A stretch of DNA of 64,000 nucleotides from NCBI GenBank assembly GCA_030762895.1, contig CM061068.1, positions 38,798,783 to 38,862,782 on the forward strand, given 5' to 3'. Positions 46,281-58,896 of the stretch are shown here, piece by piece. The DNA comes from Sophora flavescens (Eukaryota; Streptophyta; Magnoliopsida; Fabales; Fabaceae). The position numbers and the translations under genes were made by a program. Positions within the stretch are counted from its first letter, which is position 1. Every line of letters begins with the position of its first letter. The notes under the pieces are model-generated. The model had not been told where the DNA came from. It made no database searches and saw only the letters and a program-made list of their open reading frames with translations.

Positions 46281-46695
46281 AGATGAGGAATTGAGGGGGG
46301 AGGGAGCTGCTCTTCGTTTGGGTGGGTGCGTGGGTGGGGGTGGGGGGTGGGTCTGGGTGGGTTTTTGGGGTGGGTGGGTGGGTGGTTGGGTTCTGGGGAC
46401 GCCCGCAGCGCCACGTGGCGCATGCGCAGGGGAGGCGCCACCGTAGATGGCGCCTTTAAGTGCGCCACATGACGCCGCAGCGGGTTTTATTTTTTTTTTT
46501 TATTATAAAAGTGGTAGGCGCCACTGCGGATGGCGTCTTTGACCCGTCAGTGAAAAAAATAAAATATGCCACGTGTCCAAAAGGACCCCCATTGATAAAT
46601 AGTTTCGAATAACCTTAACTCGATAAATAGTTTCTAAAAGGAATACGTTTGATCAAAAAGCCCGAAAAAAAACATCGATCTCAAGACAAAGTATC

Positions 46696-47629
46696 TAGAA
46701 AAATCTCGCTGTCATTCTAAAAATAGAAATAAATAATCTCCCTATAAAAATATTAAAAATAGAGTTTAACTAATACTCGTAAAAACTAATGTTTATGCTG
46801 TCAATTAAATATAGATCAGGATATGATTCACTTTCGAGTTAGTTAAGATTAAAGTCAAATATTTTGTAAAATATAATAATTTAAGATTAATTAACAGTAT
46901 AAAAAGAAGCTTTTATATTTTTGCCCTTGACAAGGAGTATTCTGATCAGAAGCGGGAACTAATCTCCTGTAGGGGAATAAATGGTATTTGAAGGCAGGAA
47001 ATCCATCCCAGCAAAAATTTGCTCTATATATAAGAGTTGAGATTCGAACCCCGATCATTTGGGTAAGGGACATAAGTCCACCACCACTCATGAGTAAAAA
47101 AAATCTTTACACTGATGATACATATCAATCCAAAAATTATCTAAGAAAAATCTCAACCTTTATAACAATTACTTTTTTTTTTTCCATTTGTGAATGTTGA
47201 ATCAATTAAAATTTTCTCCACTGAACCTACACAAATCAACGATTCGTTTTTGTAAAATAAAGGGACCTTTCCATAAAAAGCTATAATTAAGATGTAAATT
47301 TTGTAAAATGAAAGAAAACTAGCAGGATCCTTTGATACGTAAGTGTAATTTACAGGCTTTTTATCCCATTAGTGCAATTTAAAGTCGTATATATGTTATG
47401 TGCGATTTTTTCCAATCTGATAAATACTTTTCAAGTTACACCATTTCGATAATTTATGAAACAAATTGTACTAGTGGGGTCAAAAAGCCTAATTTATATG
47501 ATCTAGTCTTATTTTTCAAACAATAGGAAGAAATGTGGAAATAGATAAGATTCTTCCAAGGTTACAGGAATGCTAATTTTGGTATGTTTATGAGTATATT
47601 GTAAATATAACATTTACATTATTTTGATC
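46696..47629. other. Intergenic DNA with a probable minus-strand SINE
   Basis: Around 46915-47100 the minus strand has a good B box (GGGGTTCGAATCTC at 47043-47056) and upstream tRNA-like words, suggesting a SINE read to the left. The rest shows nothing. Confidence 0.4.
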
Positions 47630-47643
47630 TTACTTACTACAAG

Positions 47644-47789
47644 AGGAGGGTTTAATAGTTAAACTGGTTTGAGCTAAGGAAATAAGGTGTTAAGGAGCAG
47701 GAGGTCCAGGGTTTAGAATTCACAATCTGACAAAGAAGAAAACAAACATAACATTTAACTTACTAACATTGACCTAAAAAAAGAAAATT
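47644..47789 (+). mobile_element. SINE with perfect 14-bp target duplication
   Basis: A 146-bp element is bounded by TTACTTACTACAAG at 47630-47643 and 47790-47803. It has a B-box-like GGTCCAGGGTTTAGAATTC and ends TTGACCTAAAAAAAGAAA. Its tail words match the SINE at 2575-2703. Confidence 0.65.
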
Positions 47790-47934
47790 TTACTTACTAC
47801 AAGCATGTGTATTCCTTTGTACTATATTGATCATCCCAATTATCATCTATTTTTCAACACCCAATGAACAAAAGTAATCTACAAGAAAAGGGAATGATAA
47901 TTGTTAGGTTCACTATACTTCCTTTTAGTTTCGT

Positions 47935-49905
47935 TCCAATCCATCAAGAGGATTCGGACTTAGGGGTAAAGAATCTTGGTGGTGGGATGAAAGTGTGCAA
48001 GTTAAGGTTCAGATTAAAAGGGAATATTTTTAAGCTTGGTCTTTATGTAAAAATGATGAAAATTGGAAAAAATATAAGGTGGCCAAAAAAGAGACCAAGA
48101 AGGCAGTGAATGAAGCGAGAACTAAAGCTTTTGACGGGTTGTATCAATCCTTAGGCACCAAAGATGGAGAGAAGTCTATTTATAGACTTGCTAAAAATAG
48201 GGAAATAAAGACAAAAGACTTGGACCAAGTGAAGTGTATTAAGGATGAAGAAGGTAGAGTTTTTGTTAAGGAACAAGATATTAAAGATAGATGGAAGAAT
48301 TAATTCCACAAGTTATTTAATGAAGGATTTGAAGTTTTATCGTGCTCACGGGTGCTTGACATCAGACAGGAGGACCAAAATTACACTTTTATCGTAGAAT
48401 CCAAGAGCATGAGGTAAAAGAAGCTTTGAGAAGGATGGATAATGACAAGGCAGTTGGACCAGACAATATACCTGTGGAGGTATGAAAGAGTCTAGGAAAT
48501 AGAGGCATTAGCTCGCTCAAAAAGTATTTTTAACGAGATTATGAGGTCAAAGAAAATGCCGGACGAATGGAGGAGAAGCACTTTAGTTCCAATTTACAAG
48601 AATAAGGGAGATATTCAAAATTGCGCAAGTTATAGGGGGATTAAGCTTATGAGTCACACTATGAAGCTATGGGAAAGGGTGCTTGAACGGAGACTAAGAA
48701 AATAAACCAAAATCACCGACAACCAATTTGGTTTTATGCCTGGGAGGTCAACCATGGAAGCAATTTACTTGCTACGACGAGTGATGGAACAATATCGAAG
48801 GGATCAAAAAGATTTACACATGGCCTTCATTGATTTGGAGAAAGCGTATGATAGGGTGCCAAGAGAGGTTTTGTGGAAAGCCCTAGAAAAGAAAGGTGTT
48901 TGGATTGCCTATATTCGAGCTATCAAGGATATGTATGAGTGGGCCACGACTAGTGTGAGAACGCGGGGTGGAGCCACAGAAGATTTCTCGATAACCATAG
49001 GTCTGCACCAAGGGTCAACTTTAAGCCCCTATCTTTTTACTTTGGTCCTGTATGTACTTATGGAGTACATTCAAGAGCCGATCTGCGCGATGCATGCTTT
49101 TCGCAGATGATATAGTTCTAGTTGGAGAGTCAAGAGAGGATATAAATGGATGGTTGGAGACTTGGAGACAAGCCTTAGAAGAACATGGCTTCCGTTTGAG
49201 TAGAAGCAAGACGGAGTATGTGGAATGTAAGTTTATCAAAAGGCGAAACACCTCTAGCTTAGAGGTGAAAGTTGCAGACCACAACATACGACAAGTCACA
49301 CGGTTTAAATGTCTTGGGTCTATTATACAAAACGATGGAAAAATTGAGGGAGATGTAAACCATCGGATTCAATCAGGGTGGTTGAAATGGAGGAATGCTT
49401 CGGGTTTTTTGTGTGATAAAAAGGTACCTCTTAAGCTAAAGGGAAAATTTTTCCGTACAGCTATTAGACCGACGATGTTGTATGGGACGGAGTGTTGGGC
49501 GGTAAAAAATCAACACGGGAGTAAAATCAATGTAGCAGAGATGAGAATGTTTCGTTGGATGAGTGGAAAAAACTAGACGAGATAGGATTAGGAATGATAG
49601 CATTAGAGTGAGAGTTGGGGTAGCACCTATTGTAGAAAAGATGGTTGAATCTCGACTTAGGTGATTTTGGCATGTATGGAGGAGACCTTTAGATTCTGTA
49701 GTAAAGAGAGTGGATCAGGTGGAGGGCAATCCACTCGCTGGAGGTAGAGGTAGACCAAGAAAAACTATAGGAGAAACTATTAAGAAAGATTTAGAGGTCA
49801 ATGATTTAACTATTAACATGATCCATGATAGAACATTATGGTACCGTATGATCCATGTAGCCGACCTCACCTAGTAGGATAAGGCTTGGTTATTGTTGTT
49901 ATATT
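47935..49905 (+). pseudogene. RTE-type LINE, 5'-truncated, disabled reverse transcriptase
   Basis: The endonuclease is absent. The frame enters with AKKETKKAVNEARTKAFDG and GEKSIYRLAKNREIKTKD, then hits TAA at 48301 and TGA near 48483. Later parts are better kept: NQFGFMPGRSTMEAIYLLRR, motif A AFIDLEKAYDRVPREVLW, GLHQGSTLSPYLF, and after a frame slip near 49085 the catalytic MLFADDIVLVGE. The thumb and tail follow (GDVNHRIQSGWLKWRNASG, LYGTECWAVK). The 3' end GGCTTGGTTATTGTTGTTA near 49885-49905 is the typical RTE terminus. Both Asp of FADD and the motif A Asp survive, but stops and frameshifts make it inactive. Confidence 0.88.
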
Positions 49906-50080
49906 TCTTACTGTGTGATATAGTCCCCCATTTTTTCCTTTGTCTTGCTAAGAGTAATGAGTACATGATACTCAATAAGAGAAAGAGATCAAAACTAAAA
50001 ATTTTGTTGAAAAGTGATACATCTAATAATGTATTGTAAATTCAAAAACATCAGTTTCCAATAAAAGACTATTTGTTGAG

Positions 50081-52081
50081 TGTTAGGTCAAAGCAACCAT
50101 CACACAAGAGGGGGGGTGAATTGGGTGATAATAGAAATTTAAAACTTTTACTGAACAACAAAACATAAATCAGAATTTTTCAAATAAAGAGAGTGTAGAT
50201 GGATAAAAGAAGATAATTTAAAAACCATCTAACAAAACTAATAACATATTTTTAACCAGTTTGGAAATAATGAAGATAAAGCATTTCACTTGTCTAATTA
50301 TCTTAGACTAAACATTAACCGGTTAGACAACATCTAGAGGATAAAAAAACATTTGAAAATAGCTTAGAACATAAAGCTTAAAATCAGTTAGAAAACTTTG
50401 TTGAAAATACATAAAACAACAAAGATGAGGAGATAAGGGTGGAGAGAAAATAAACAACAAGATTTATCCTGGTTCACTCATATAAACGATGAGCTACATC
50501 CAGTCCCCAGCATTAGCTGAGTTTTTCTCCACTATCACATCAGATAATTACAATGAGTAGTCTTTGCACAGCTAGCCTCTCCAAGCTCATTGAGTATTGT
50601 TCTTAACCAGCCTCTCCAGACTGTTGCAAATATTATTTGCACACCTAACCTCTCTAGGCTCATTGTTCCAGGCTCAACGAGTATTATTCTTAACCAACCT
50701 CTCTAGGCTGTTGCAAGTATTATTTTCACCTAGCCTCTCCAGGCTCACTGGATTTTGATGAAGGTTACATAGAGAAAATCTCACAACACTCATGGAGTGA
50801 TTTTACAATGAAGTACAGAGATGTGTTCTTCATACACTCACAAGAGTGGATATATTTTTAAGTACTTCAGAACTGATAAAAGAAATCTCTCATAATACTC
50901 ACTTGGGTGAATATAGAATGTTTACATTGAGGATGATTTCCGTTGAGATGAAGATGGCGATCCTCTCATTTTTCATTAAGTGTAGCAGAAGTAGTAGCTC
51001 CAGCAACTCTCTCTCTTCTTCATCTTCAATGACTTTTGTATTTATGGTCTTCAAGCATTTAGGATCCGTTAGAGACATTCCCTCAAATGTTGGCTTCAAG
51101 CAGAACTTCATTAAATGCAATAGAGTCGTTCTGGGCAGCCATTAATGCAATAAAGTCGTTGGTTGTACTCTAACATGAATGATCATGGCTTTATGCATCG
51201 TGATACAGCCATATCAGAGTTATGCAGAGAGATTTTTGTACTTTGCCGAGTACACTTCCCTTTTCGTGTAGGGACCAGAGGTACTAGGGAATAAAGCATG
51301 TTGGAAGCATTCTTTAACTAGTCTTTGGTTCTGATTATCCAAGGTTGCTTGAGAGAGTAACTTCTGACTTTTCTTGATAAGCATGAAACTGAGTAGGAGA
51401 GAAGGCTTCAAGTCTCTTTCTGGTTCTTGAAATACGATTCTGATAATCTTTATAGAATTCGCGTCCATAAGATAAGTGCTTCCATCTTTAACATAACCGC
51501 GTCTATCTAGCCATTTAAGATTTTTCATTCGGGCTAGTAGACGAGCTCCATATTAAGGGCTTAACAAGTCCAAAGACTAGTGTGGACGAGCGCTTCTGTC
51601 ACCTTTAGTAGACGAGCACTTCTGTTACTTTAGTGGACGAGAGCCTCTGTTACTTTAGTGGATGAGAGCCTCTGTTACTTTAGTAGACGAGCTCCATATG
51701 CCACGTCATTGGACGAGCCATTCTGATTCCTTAATGGACGAGCTCCATCTGCCACGTCATTGGACGAGCGCTTCTGATACCTTTTGTAGACGCTGGCTTT
51801 CATCACTTTAGTGGACGCTGGATTTTACGTTAGTGGACGACTACTTGTGTCACTTTAGTGGACGCAAGTTTCTATCTCTTGCGTTCTGGACGTGCGCTTC
51901 AATTACTACAGTGTTGGACGTCTGCTTGTTACACTTTGTTGGACGTGAGATTCTATTACTTAATCTGCAACCTCGATAGATAGGTTAGCAACCAATATGA
52001 AGGTTAATTAAATCATTAACCAATGTTTAGTTCTCATCAAAACTTAGGAAAATGCACATCAGACATTTTAGAGACTTAACA
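50081..52081 (-). repeat. Copia 3' LTR (left)
   Basis: Begins TGTTAGGTCAAAGC and ends GAGACTTAACA on the + strand. It contains CCTCTCCAGGCTCA repeats (about 50570-50745) and a 25-bp minisatellite (about 51535-51960). It aligns throughout with the right LTR; differences are scattered substitutions and repeat copy number. Confidence 0.92.
51535..51960 (-). repeat. LTR minisatellite, about 25-bp unit
   Basis: Units of the form TTTAGTGGACGAGNNNCTCTG repeat in a row with variants (GTAGACGAGC, GTGGACGCTGG). The other LTR has the same array at about 60412-60835. On the element's own strand it lies upstream in U3, where such repeats often act as enhancers. Confidence 0.8.
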
Positions 52082-52095
52082 ATCTCCCCCTTTTT
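52082..52095 (-). other. Copia polypurine tract
   Basis: On the minus strand AAAAAGGGGGAGAT abuts the TGTTAAG start of the 3' LTR. It primes plus-strand synthesis. Confidence 0.85.
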
Positions 52096-52510
52096 GATGA
52101 TGACAAACATTGAGATGATTTAATGAACCTCAGAAAATGTCAACAAAGAAAATAGCATAAATCAGATAGGTTGGAATTTTCTTAAGCGGACATGTTATAT
52201 CATATTCATTCTCCCATTTCATATTCATTCTCCCATTCTCCTATAACATATTTCTATCACAAATCTCAACTTCTCCTATTCTCCCCCTTTTGTCAACATC
52301 AAAAAGGGTTATCAAGTTTTATTTTATTTTATGAGATATGTCAAAGGCAAGATAACATGTTAAGAAAATCATAGTAATGCAGCAAGCATATTAGACATAC
52401 TCCACTTAAACTATTGTATCATTACTCCCCCTGAACTAATGATTAGTTAAAAGAACATGTATATAGGAGTAATGACAGATTTAGCATAGATAGGTTAACA
52501 TTCATACATG

Positions 52511-54950
52511 TCATTCAACAATGCAATGCATGTTTAGATTATCCCTAATAAATAAAAACCTTTCATCTGTGAGGGGTTTAGTGAAAATATCAGCCCATTG
52601 ATTTTCAGTTTTAACAAACTTAATATCAAAGATGCCTTTCTGAACATAATCCCTAATGAAATGATGTTTGATTTCAATATGCTTAGCCTTAGAATTCTGA
52701 ATTGGATTTTTAGTTAAGCATATAGTACTGGAATTATCACACCATACAGATATGTTATGTTCATAAATAGAGTAATCCTCAAGTTGATGTTTTACCCATA
52801 AGAGTTGAGAGCAGCAACTAGCAGCAAAGATGTATTCTGCTTCAGTATTAGACAGGGCAATGGTTGTCTGCCTCTTGCTTGACCATGAGACTAAACTTGC
52901 TCCAATGAAGTGACATCCTCCACTGGTGCTTTTTCTTTCTATTCTGTCTCCAGCAAAGTCAGCATCACAATATCCCACTAATCTTTATTCTTTTGATCTT
53001 AAATACAACAAACCAAGATTAGTAGTTCTAAGCAAATATCTAAATATTCTTTTAACAGCCTTAAGGTGAGATTCTCTAGGATCAGATTGGAATCTAGCAC
53101 ACATACAGACACTAAATTGAATGTCAGGTCTACTTGAAGTTAAGTACATTAGAGAGTCAATCATACCTCTGTAGACAGTTTGATCTACCTTTTTACCTTC
53201 ATCATCTTTGGTTAGTTTTGCATTGGGTTGCATATGGGTTTTCATGAGATTTGCATTTTCCATTTTGTATCTCTTGAGTATCTCCTTGGTATATTTTTGT
53301 TGATGAATGTAAATTTCATCACTTGTTTGCTTGATTTGTAATCCAATGGAGAACTTTAATTCTCCCATCATGCTCATCTCAAATTCAGCTTGCATTAGAT
53401 TTGAAAATTCCTTGCACAGCTTTTCATTAGTTGCTCCAAAAATAATATCATCAACATATATTTGAACTATAATAAAGTTCTCTTTAGAGCATTTTTTGAA
53501 CAGAGTAGTGTCTACTTGTCCTCTAGTAAAACCATTATCCATGAGAAAAGAATGAGTCTATCATACCATGCTCTAGGTGCTTGTTTCAAACCATATAATG
53601 CCTTTTTAAGTTTGAAAACATGATCTGGTTTATCAGTATCCTCAAAACCAGGGGGTTGCTTAACATACACTTCTTCTTCAATTATACCATTTAGAAAAAC
53701 ACTTTTTACATCCATTTGAAACAGGGTAATTTGGTGTTGTGCAGCATATGACATTAAAATGCGTATGGATTCTATTCTAACTACAGGTGCAAAGGTTTCA
53801 GTATAATCAATACCTTCTTGTTGGTTATAGCCTTGAGCTACTAACCTTGCCTTATTTCTGACAACTTTACCATCTTCATCCAATTTGTTTCTGAAGACCC
53901 ATCTTGTTCCAATAACCGACTTGTTTTTAGGCTTAGAGACAAGAGTCTAGATATCATTTCTGGTGAACTGGTTAAGTTCTTGTTGCATAGCAAGAATCCA
54001 GCTTTCATCCTCAACAGTTTCTTCAATGTGTTTAGGCTCCAAATCTGAAATAAAGGCCACATTGCTTGATTCTCTTAATGTGGATCTGGTTCTTACTCCT
54101 TCAGAAGGATTTCCAATAATAAGATCCTTAGGATGATGAGTGTTGAACTTCCAATCCCTTTTGAGATCATCATGAAGATCTTGACTTATCTGCTGACTCG
54201 TCTGTTCCACTTGTCTTTCAGCCTCAGGCACATGTTTTGTTTTGGTTAGATCGGGTTATTGACCTTCTGGCTTGTTTATATTAAGACCTGCAAGATCATC
54301 TTCTAGATCTGATAGTTCTTTATCAGTCTTTAATCCATCATTGAATTTAACATGAACAGATTCTTCAATAATACAAGTTCTTGAATTGTATACTCTAAAG
54401 GCCTTAGACTTTTTAGAATATCCTACGAAAATACATTTATCTACCTTAGAATCAAACTTTCCAAGATTATCTCTGGTATTCAGAATAAAACATTCACATC
54501 CAAAAGCATGAAAATAAGATATGTTGGGGCTTTTTCCTTTCCACAATTCATAAGGAGTCCTTTTTAGAAAAGACATAATAAGTATTCTGTTTTGTACATA
54601 ACAAGCAGTGTTTACAGCTTCTATCCAGAAATACTTAGAGAGATTATTTTCATTGAGCATAGATTTAACCATCTCTTGCAGAGATCTGTTCTTCCTCTCA
54701 ACCACTCCATTTTGCTGTGGAGTTCTAGGTGCAGAGAAATTGTGAGAGATTTCATTCTCCTCACAGAACTGTCTAAACTGCTCATTTTCAAATTCTTCCC
54801 CACGATTACTTCTAAGGGTAGAAATACAGAAACCCTGCTCATTTTATACTCTTTTGCAGAATACTGAGAAAGCCTTAAAAGACTCATCCTTGTGTGTTAG
54901 GAAGAGTACCCATGTGTATCTAGAAATCCATATTTTCTTCCAGTCATTAT
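52511..54950 (-). pseudogene. Copia pol (integrase, reverse transcriptase, RNase H), disabled
   Basis: Minus strand from 54950. The integrase core enters at SRYTWVLFLTHKDE; the segment with the first catalytic Asp is lost. The second Asp is Asn (LRSNRGEEFE), while the Glu is kept (QQNGVVERKNRSL). The reverse transcriptase has NKARLVAQGYNQQEGIDY, QMDVKSVFLNG, LYGLKQAPRAWYDRL and the catalytic YVDDIIFG. RNase H has GYCDADFAGD and LSNTEAEY. Lesions: stops near 54848, 54256, 53947 and 52985, and a frameshift near 53540. Motifs fit the SIRE/Maximus lineage. There is no env-like ORF before the 3' LTR. Confidence 0.9.
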
Positions 54951-56424
54951 TGTTGAAGTTATGGATTTTAGATAGAGAAGAAATTAATATAAGAAAAAGA
55001 ATGAAGACTCTACTTGAAAACTGAAACTGAATATGTCTCTTGTATTAATATTTCAATAAGACTACAATATATAATAGATAGGGGAACCTGATTCCTAGAG
55101 CATTAATTATCTATGCTAAGTCCTAGGAGAATAGATGCAATGAAACTAAGAATATAATGGATGAGAATCCATCGTCCCAGTAAATCCAAGCTTAATATAA
55201 CATTAATCCTAATCTAATTTCAATAAGAGTATTGATTATAAGCAATTTCCAATACTCCCCCTCAAACTAAAGCTTACTAAGCTTTAAACTTGTTACAAAT
55301 ATACCCTTTGAAAGAAAATTTAACCAGACCCAATATATATATATATATATATATATATCTTGGATAAGCCAACGAGAAACACCATAACAACCAGCCAATA
55401 AGGTTCGTGCCCAAGAACAAACCACCGAGCAACCAACTAAAGAAACCACTGCTGACTTTACTGACAGCAGGCAAACCAAACATAAACGATGACAAGTCAG
55501 TTGAGTCAAGCTCGAACGGAAGTTGTCACCACTTCAAACAAAACCAGAATGACATTGGGCCACGCTATAAAGAAAGCTAAAAACCACAACTTGAAGGTGT
55601 CACAACTTCGAACCAAACTGAAACAATAATGGACCAACGCTTATAGCAGCTGAAGTCCTAACTGAAACTGATGGTGAGATCGGTGGCGCCATGACTTTTG
55701 AACCAAATTGGAATGATAAATTGTAGTTGAGGTCTGAAAATAGTTTCGGTGCAGCCAAACAGTGCTAAACAGCACCAAAGAGACAACTAAAAAATACTGC
55801 AACAGAGGACAGCTCAAAACGAGAACAACAAAAAACAGAGACTCCTGAAAACAGAGTCGGTAACGCACTACTCCAAGGAGGGTAGCAGAAACTTGAGACC
55901 CCAGAAACCAAACATGGTCAAAACAGAAGGGGGAGGGTTTAACAAATAAAATTCTGAATACAATTATTGGAATAGTCCCAAACTTTTGGGGGCTCAGCGG
56001 AATAGTGACGGGACAGGTCACGGAAGATGGTACCGCTCTGATGCCATGTTGAAGTTATGGATTTTAGATAGAGAAGAAATTAATATAAGAAAAAGAATGA
56101 AGACTCTACTTGAAAACTGAAACTGAATATGTCTCTTGTATTAATATTCCAATAAGACTACAATATATAATAGATAGGGGAACCTGATTCCTAAAGCATT
56201 AATTATCTATGCTAAGTCCTAGGAGAATAGATGCAATGAAACTAAGAATATAATGGATGAGAATCCACCGTCCAACCGTCCAAGCTTAATATAACATTAA
56301 TCCTAATCTAATTTCAATAAGAGTATTAATTATAAGCAATTTCCAATACTCCCCCTCAAGCTAAAGCTTACTAAGCTTTAATCTTGTTACAAATATACCC
56401 TTTGAAAGAAAATTTAACCAGACC

Positions 56425-56476
<52 letters not shown>

Positions 56477-57458
56477 TGGATAAGCCAACGAGAAACACCA
56501 TAACAACCAGCCAATAAGGTTCGTGCCCAAGAACAAACCACCGAGCAACCAACTAAAGAAACCACTGCTGACTTTATGGACAACAGGCAAACCAAACATA
56601 AACGATGACAAGTCAGATGAGCTGAAGCTTGAACTGGAAGTTGTCACCACTTCAAACAAAACCAGAATGACATTGGGCCAGTGCTTACAACAGCTAAAAC
56701 CACAACTTGAAAGTGTCACAACTTCGAACCAAACTGAAACAATAATGGACCAACGCTTATAGCAGCTGAAGTCCAAACTGAAACTGATGGTGAGATCGGT
56801 GGCGCCATGACTTTTGAACCAAATTGGAATGATAAATTGTAGTTGAGGTCTGAAAATAATTTCGATGCAGTCAAACAGTGCTAAACAGCACCAAAGAGAC
56901 AACTAAAAAATACTGCAACAGAGGACAGCTCAAAACGAGAACAACAAAAAACAGAGATTCCTGAAAACAGTCAGTAACGCACTACTCCAAGGAGGGTAGC
57001 AGAAACTTGAGACCCAAAAACCAAACATGGTCAAAACAGAAGGGGGAGGGTTTAACAAATAAAATTCTGAATACAATTATTGGAATAGTCCCAAACTTTT
57101 GGGGACTCAACGGAATAGTGACGGGACAGGTCACGGAGGATGGTACCGCTCTGATACCATGTTGAAGTTATGGATTTTAGATAGAGAAGAAATTAATATA
57201 AGAAAAAGAATGAAGACTCTACTTGAAAACTGAAACTGAATATGTCTCTTGTATTAATATTCCAATAAGACTACAATATATAATAGATAGGGGAACCTGA
57301 TTTCTAGAGCATTAATTATCTATGCTAAGTCCTAGGAGAATAGATGCAATGAAACTAAGAATATAATGGATGAGAATCCACCGTCCAACCGTCCAAGCTT
57401 AATATAACATTAATCCTAATCTAATTTCAATAAGAGTATTAATTATAAGCAATTTCCA
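54951..57458 (-). mobile_element. TRIM-like retrotransposon in a three-LTR tandem array
   Basis: Three near-identical LTRs of 299-301 bp (54951-55251, 56047-56345, 57160-57458) start TGTTGAAGTTATGG and end GCAATTTCCA. They alternate with two internal regions of 795 and 814 bp. Right of each internal region, next to the LTR, lies the initiator-Met primer site (GCTCTGATACCA on +; GCTCTGATGCCA at the middle LTR). A polypurine tract (GAGGGGGAGT on minus) lies at the other side. The internals carry no gag or pol. The array LTR-int-LTR-int-LTR arises by unequal recombination. Flanks ATTAT and ATGAT may be a mutated target duplication. It interrupts the copia integrase. Confidence 0.88.
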
Positions 57459-57467
57459 ATGATACCA

Positions 57468-57807
57468 TATTAAGTGTCCAAGTCCCACATTGGTTGAGTA
57501 TATGAGCCAAGAACCATTTATAATAACTTGGACATCCCTCCCTCTATGAGCTAGCTTTTAGAGTGGAGTTAGGCCCAATTATGCTAACATGGTATCAGAG
57601 CCTCCCACGATGTTGGGTCACTCTCAGATGTCCAGTCCTGCAAACTTCACGCTCCAAATGTCCAGTCCTGGGCGTGAGGGGGGTGTATTAAGTGTCTAAG
57701 TCCCACATTGGTTGAGTATATGAGCCAAGAACCATTTATAATAACTTGGACATCCCTCCCTCTATGAGCTAGCTTTTAGAGTGGAGTTAGACCCAATTAT
57801 TCTAATA
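57468..57807 (+). mobile_element. Second TRIM with 122-bp LTRs
   Basis: Two copies of a 122-bp repeat (57468-57589 and 57686-57807) begin TATTAAGTGTC and contain CCCACATTGGTTGAGTATAT and GAGCTAGCTTTTAGAGTGG. TGGTATCAGAG follows the first directly (primer site, 57590) and a GGCGTGAGGGGGGTG tract precedes the second. The internal part is only 96 bp. It reads opposite to the array next to it and starts nine bases from its end. Confidence 0.85.
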
Positions 57808-58882
57808 ATTATAATGATGACAAAAAGAAACTCTTATGCATTGGACTATTATGATTTCAACTCATAAAAGCATTTCATTTCAGATTGGATACCATTTCAA
57901 CATAAGTTGAAGCATAAGAAATATTAAAAGCACACATTTGATAAGTGGAAAGAATCTTTATCAATATATTTCTTCCAAGTATGCATGTTCAACCATTTTA
58001 ACATGTATAACAAACACTTTATGAGAATATTCAAATTCATGTGAGGGATAAGCAAATGTGAGAATTAATGAAAATTAAAATCATTATCTTATTTTAACAT
58101 GAATGCACTTTAGCACACACAAAAATCATGTGTAAAATAAATAATCACAAGTTAAACAACAACAAGAGATAAGGAGTAGATATCACCGAGTTTGATTCCT
58201 TTAATTTTTCAGCAGTCATGTTGTTCTGAACTTTTCAACAGGGAATAGGATCAAGTAACTTCCGATGTGGCTTCTCAAGTTTAATAAACTCAACTCCAAA
58301 AGTTTTTCTTCAGTTAGATCTTTTATCGAAGGTTTCCTTTCTTGTTGGGTGATCCTTCCATCTTGTTAAGTACATTTACTCACGGGCTTCTTGAGACGAA
58401 GAGTCACTAATTATGTTGTGTTCTTCCTCTTGAAGACATTTTTACAGTTCAACTTCTATCAATGATCTGCATCTTCTAATTCAAGGATATACTTTTACAC
58501 AAAGAAGCATTGTTGGTAACATAAATAGCATTGAACAGAAATAAAATATTTTTAGATTTGATGCACCTTTTGGGTTTGTCAAAAACAACATTTTTAAAAG
58601 ACAAAATTCTTAAAAACATTTTTCTAATGTTAAAGAAAGTATTTTAACAAGATTAGTCCAAATGAATTTGGTTTAGAAGAGAAATGAGTATAAAGAAAAA
58701 CATTTCACAAAACAAAATCTGTTAAAAACATTTCTAGTTTGAATTTTTGTGAAAAGAAATTCAAAGACACGAGGTTTTTTTTTTAAATTTAAAATAAAAC
58801 ATTGTTTTTAAAAATTATTTTGGTTACTAAGATAACAAGGATCTTTAACTCTAAGCGGTTAAGCTTCTCTACAGAGCACGTA
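57808..58882. other. Copia leader, gag not found
   Basis: This is the region between the TRIM and the primer site where gag should begin. No frame of useful length is open on the minus strand, and no zinc-knuckle or protease motif is visible. It probably represents the untranslated leader, with gag and protease deleted. Confidence 0.5.
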
Positions 58883-58894
58883 GCTCTGATACCA
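58883..58894 (-). other. Primer-binding site, initiator Met-tRNA
   Basis: TGGTATCAGAGC on the minus strand lies two bases inside the 5' LTR, the standard copia primer site. Confidence 0.9.
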
Positions 58895-58896
58895 AT

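Larger units (their letters stand above)
40986..46695. mobile_element. MULE with long inverted arms, carrying a plant mobile domain gene
   Basis: The two ends are inverted relative to each other. Left GATACAGTCTTCGG...TTTTTGATCAAAC and right (other strand) GATACTTTGTCTTGAG...TTTTTGATCAAACG continue through CCTTTTAGAAACTATTTATC and GGTCCTTTTGGACACGTG into GC-rich GGCGCC blocks, then into arms built of about 245-bp tandem units. Between the arms lie a broken PMD gene (plus) and the N-terminal part of a mudrA transposase (minus). This content identifies a Mutator-like element. The catalytic DDE part of mudrA is missing, so it is not autonomous. I could not find a 9-bp target duplication, and extra copies of the left terminus at 39527 and 40617 blur the outer border. 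Confidence 0.75.

Noticed and set aside
50846..51145. ORFs in the copia LTRs, conserved between left and right LTR
   Set aside because: Conservation is explained by LTR identity; the Ser-rich product has no domain and no promoter context.
55259..56900. Minus-strand ORFs with YIYIYIYI runs
   Set aside because: They result from (AT)n microsatellites in the TRIM internal regions.
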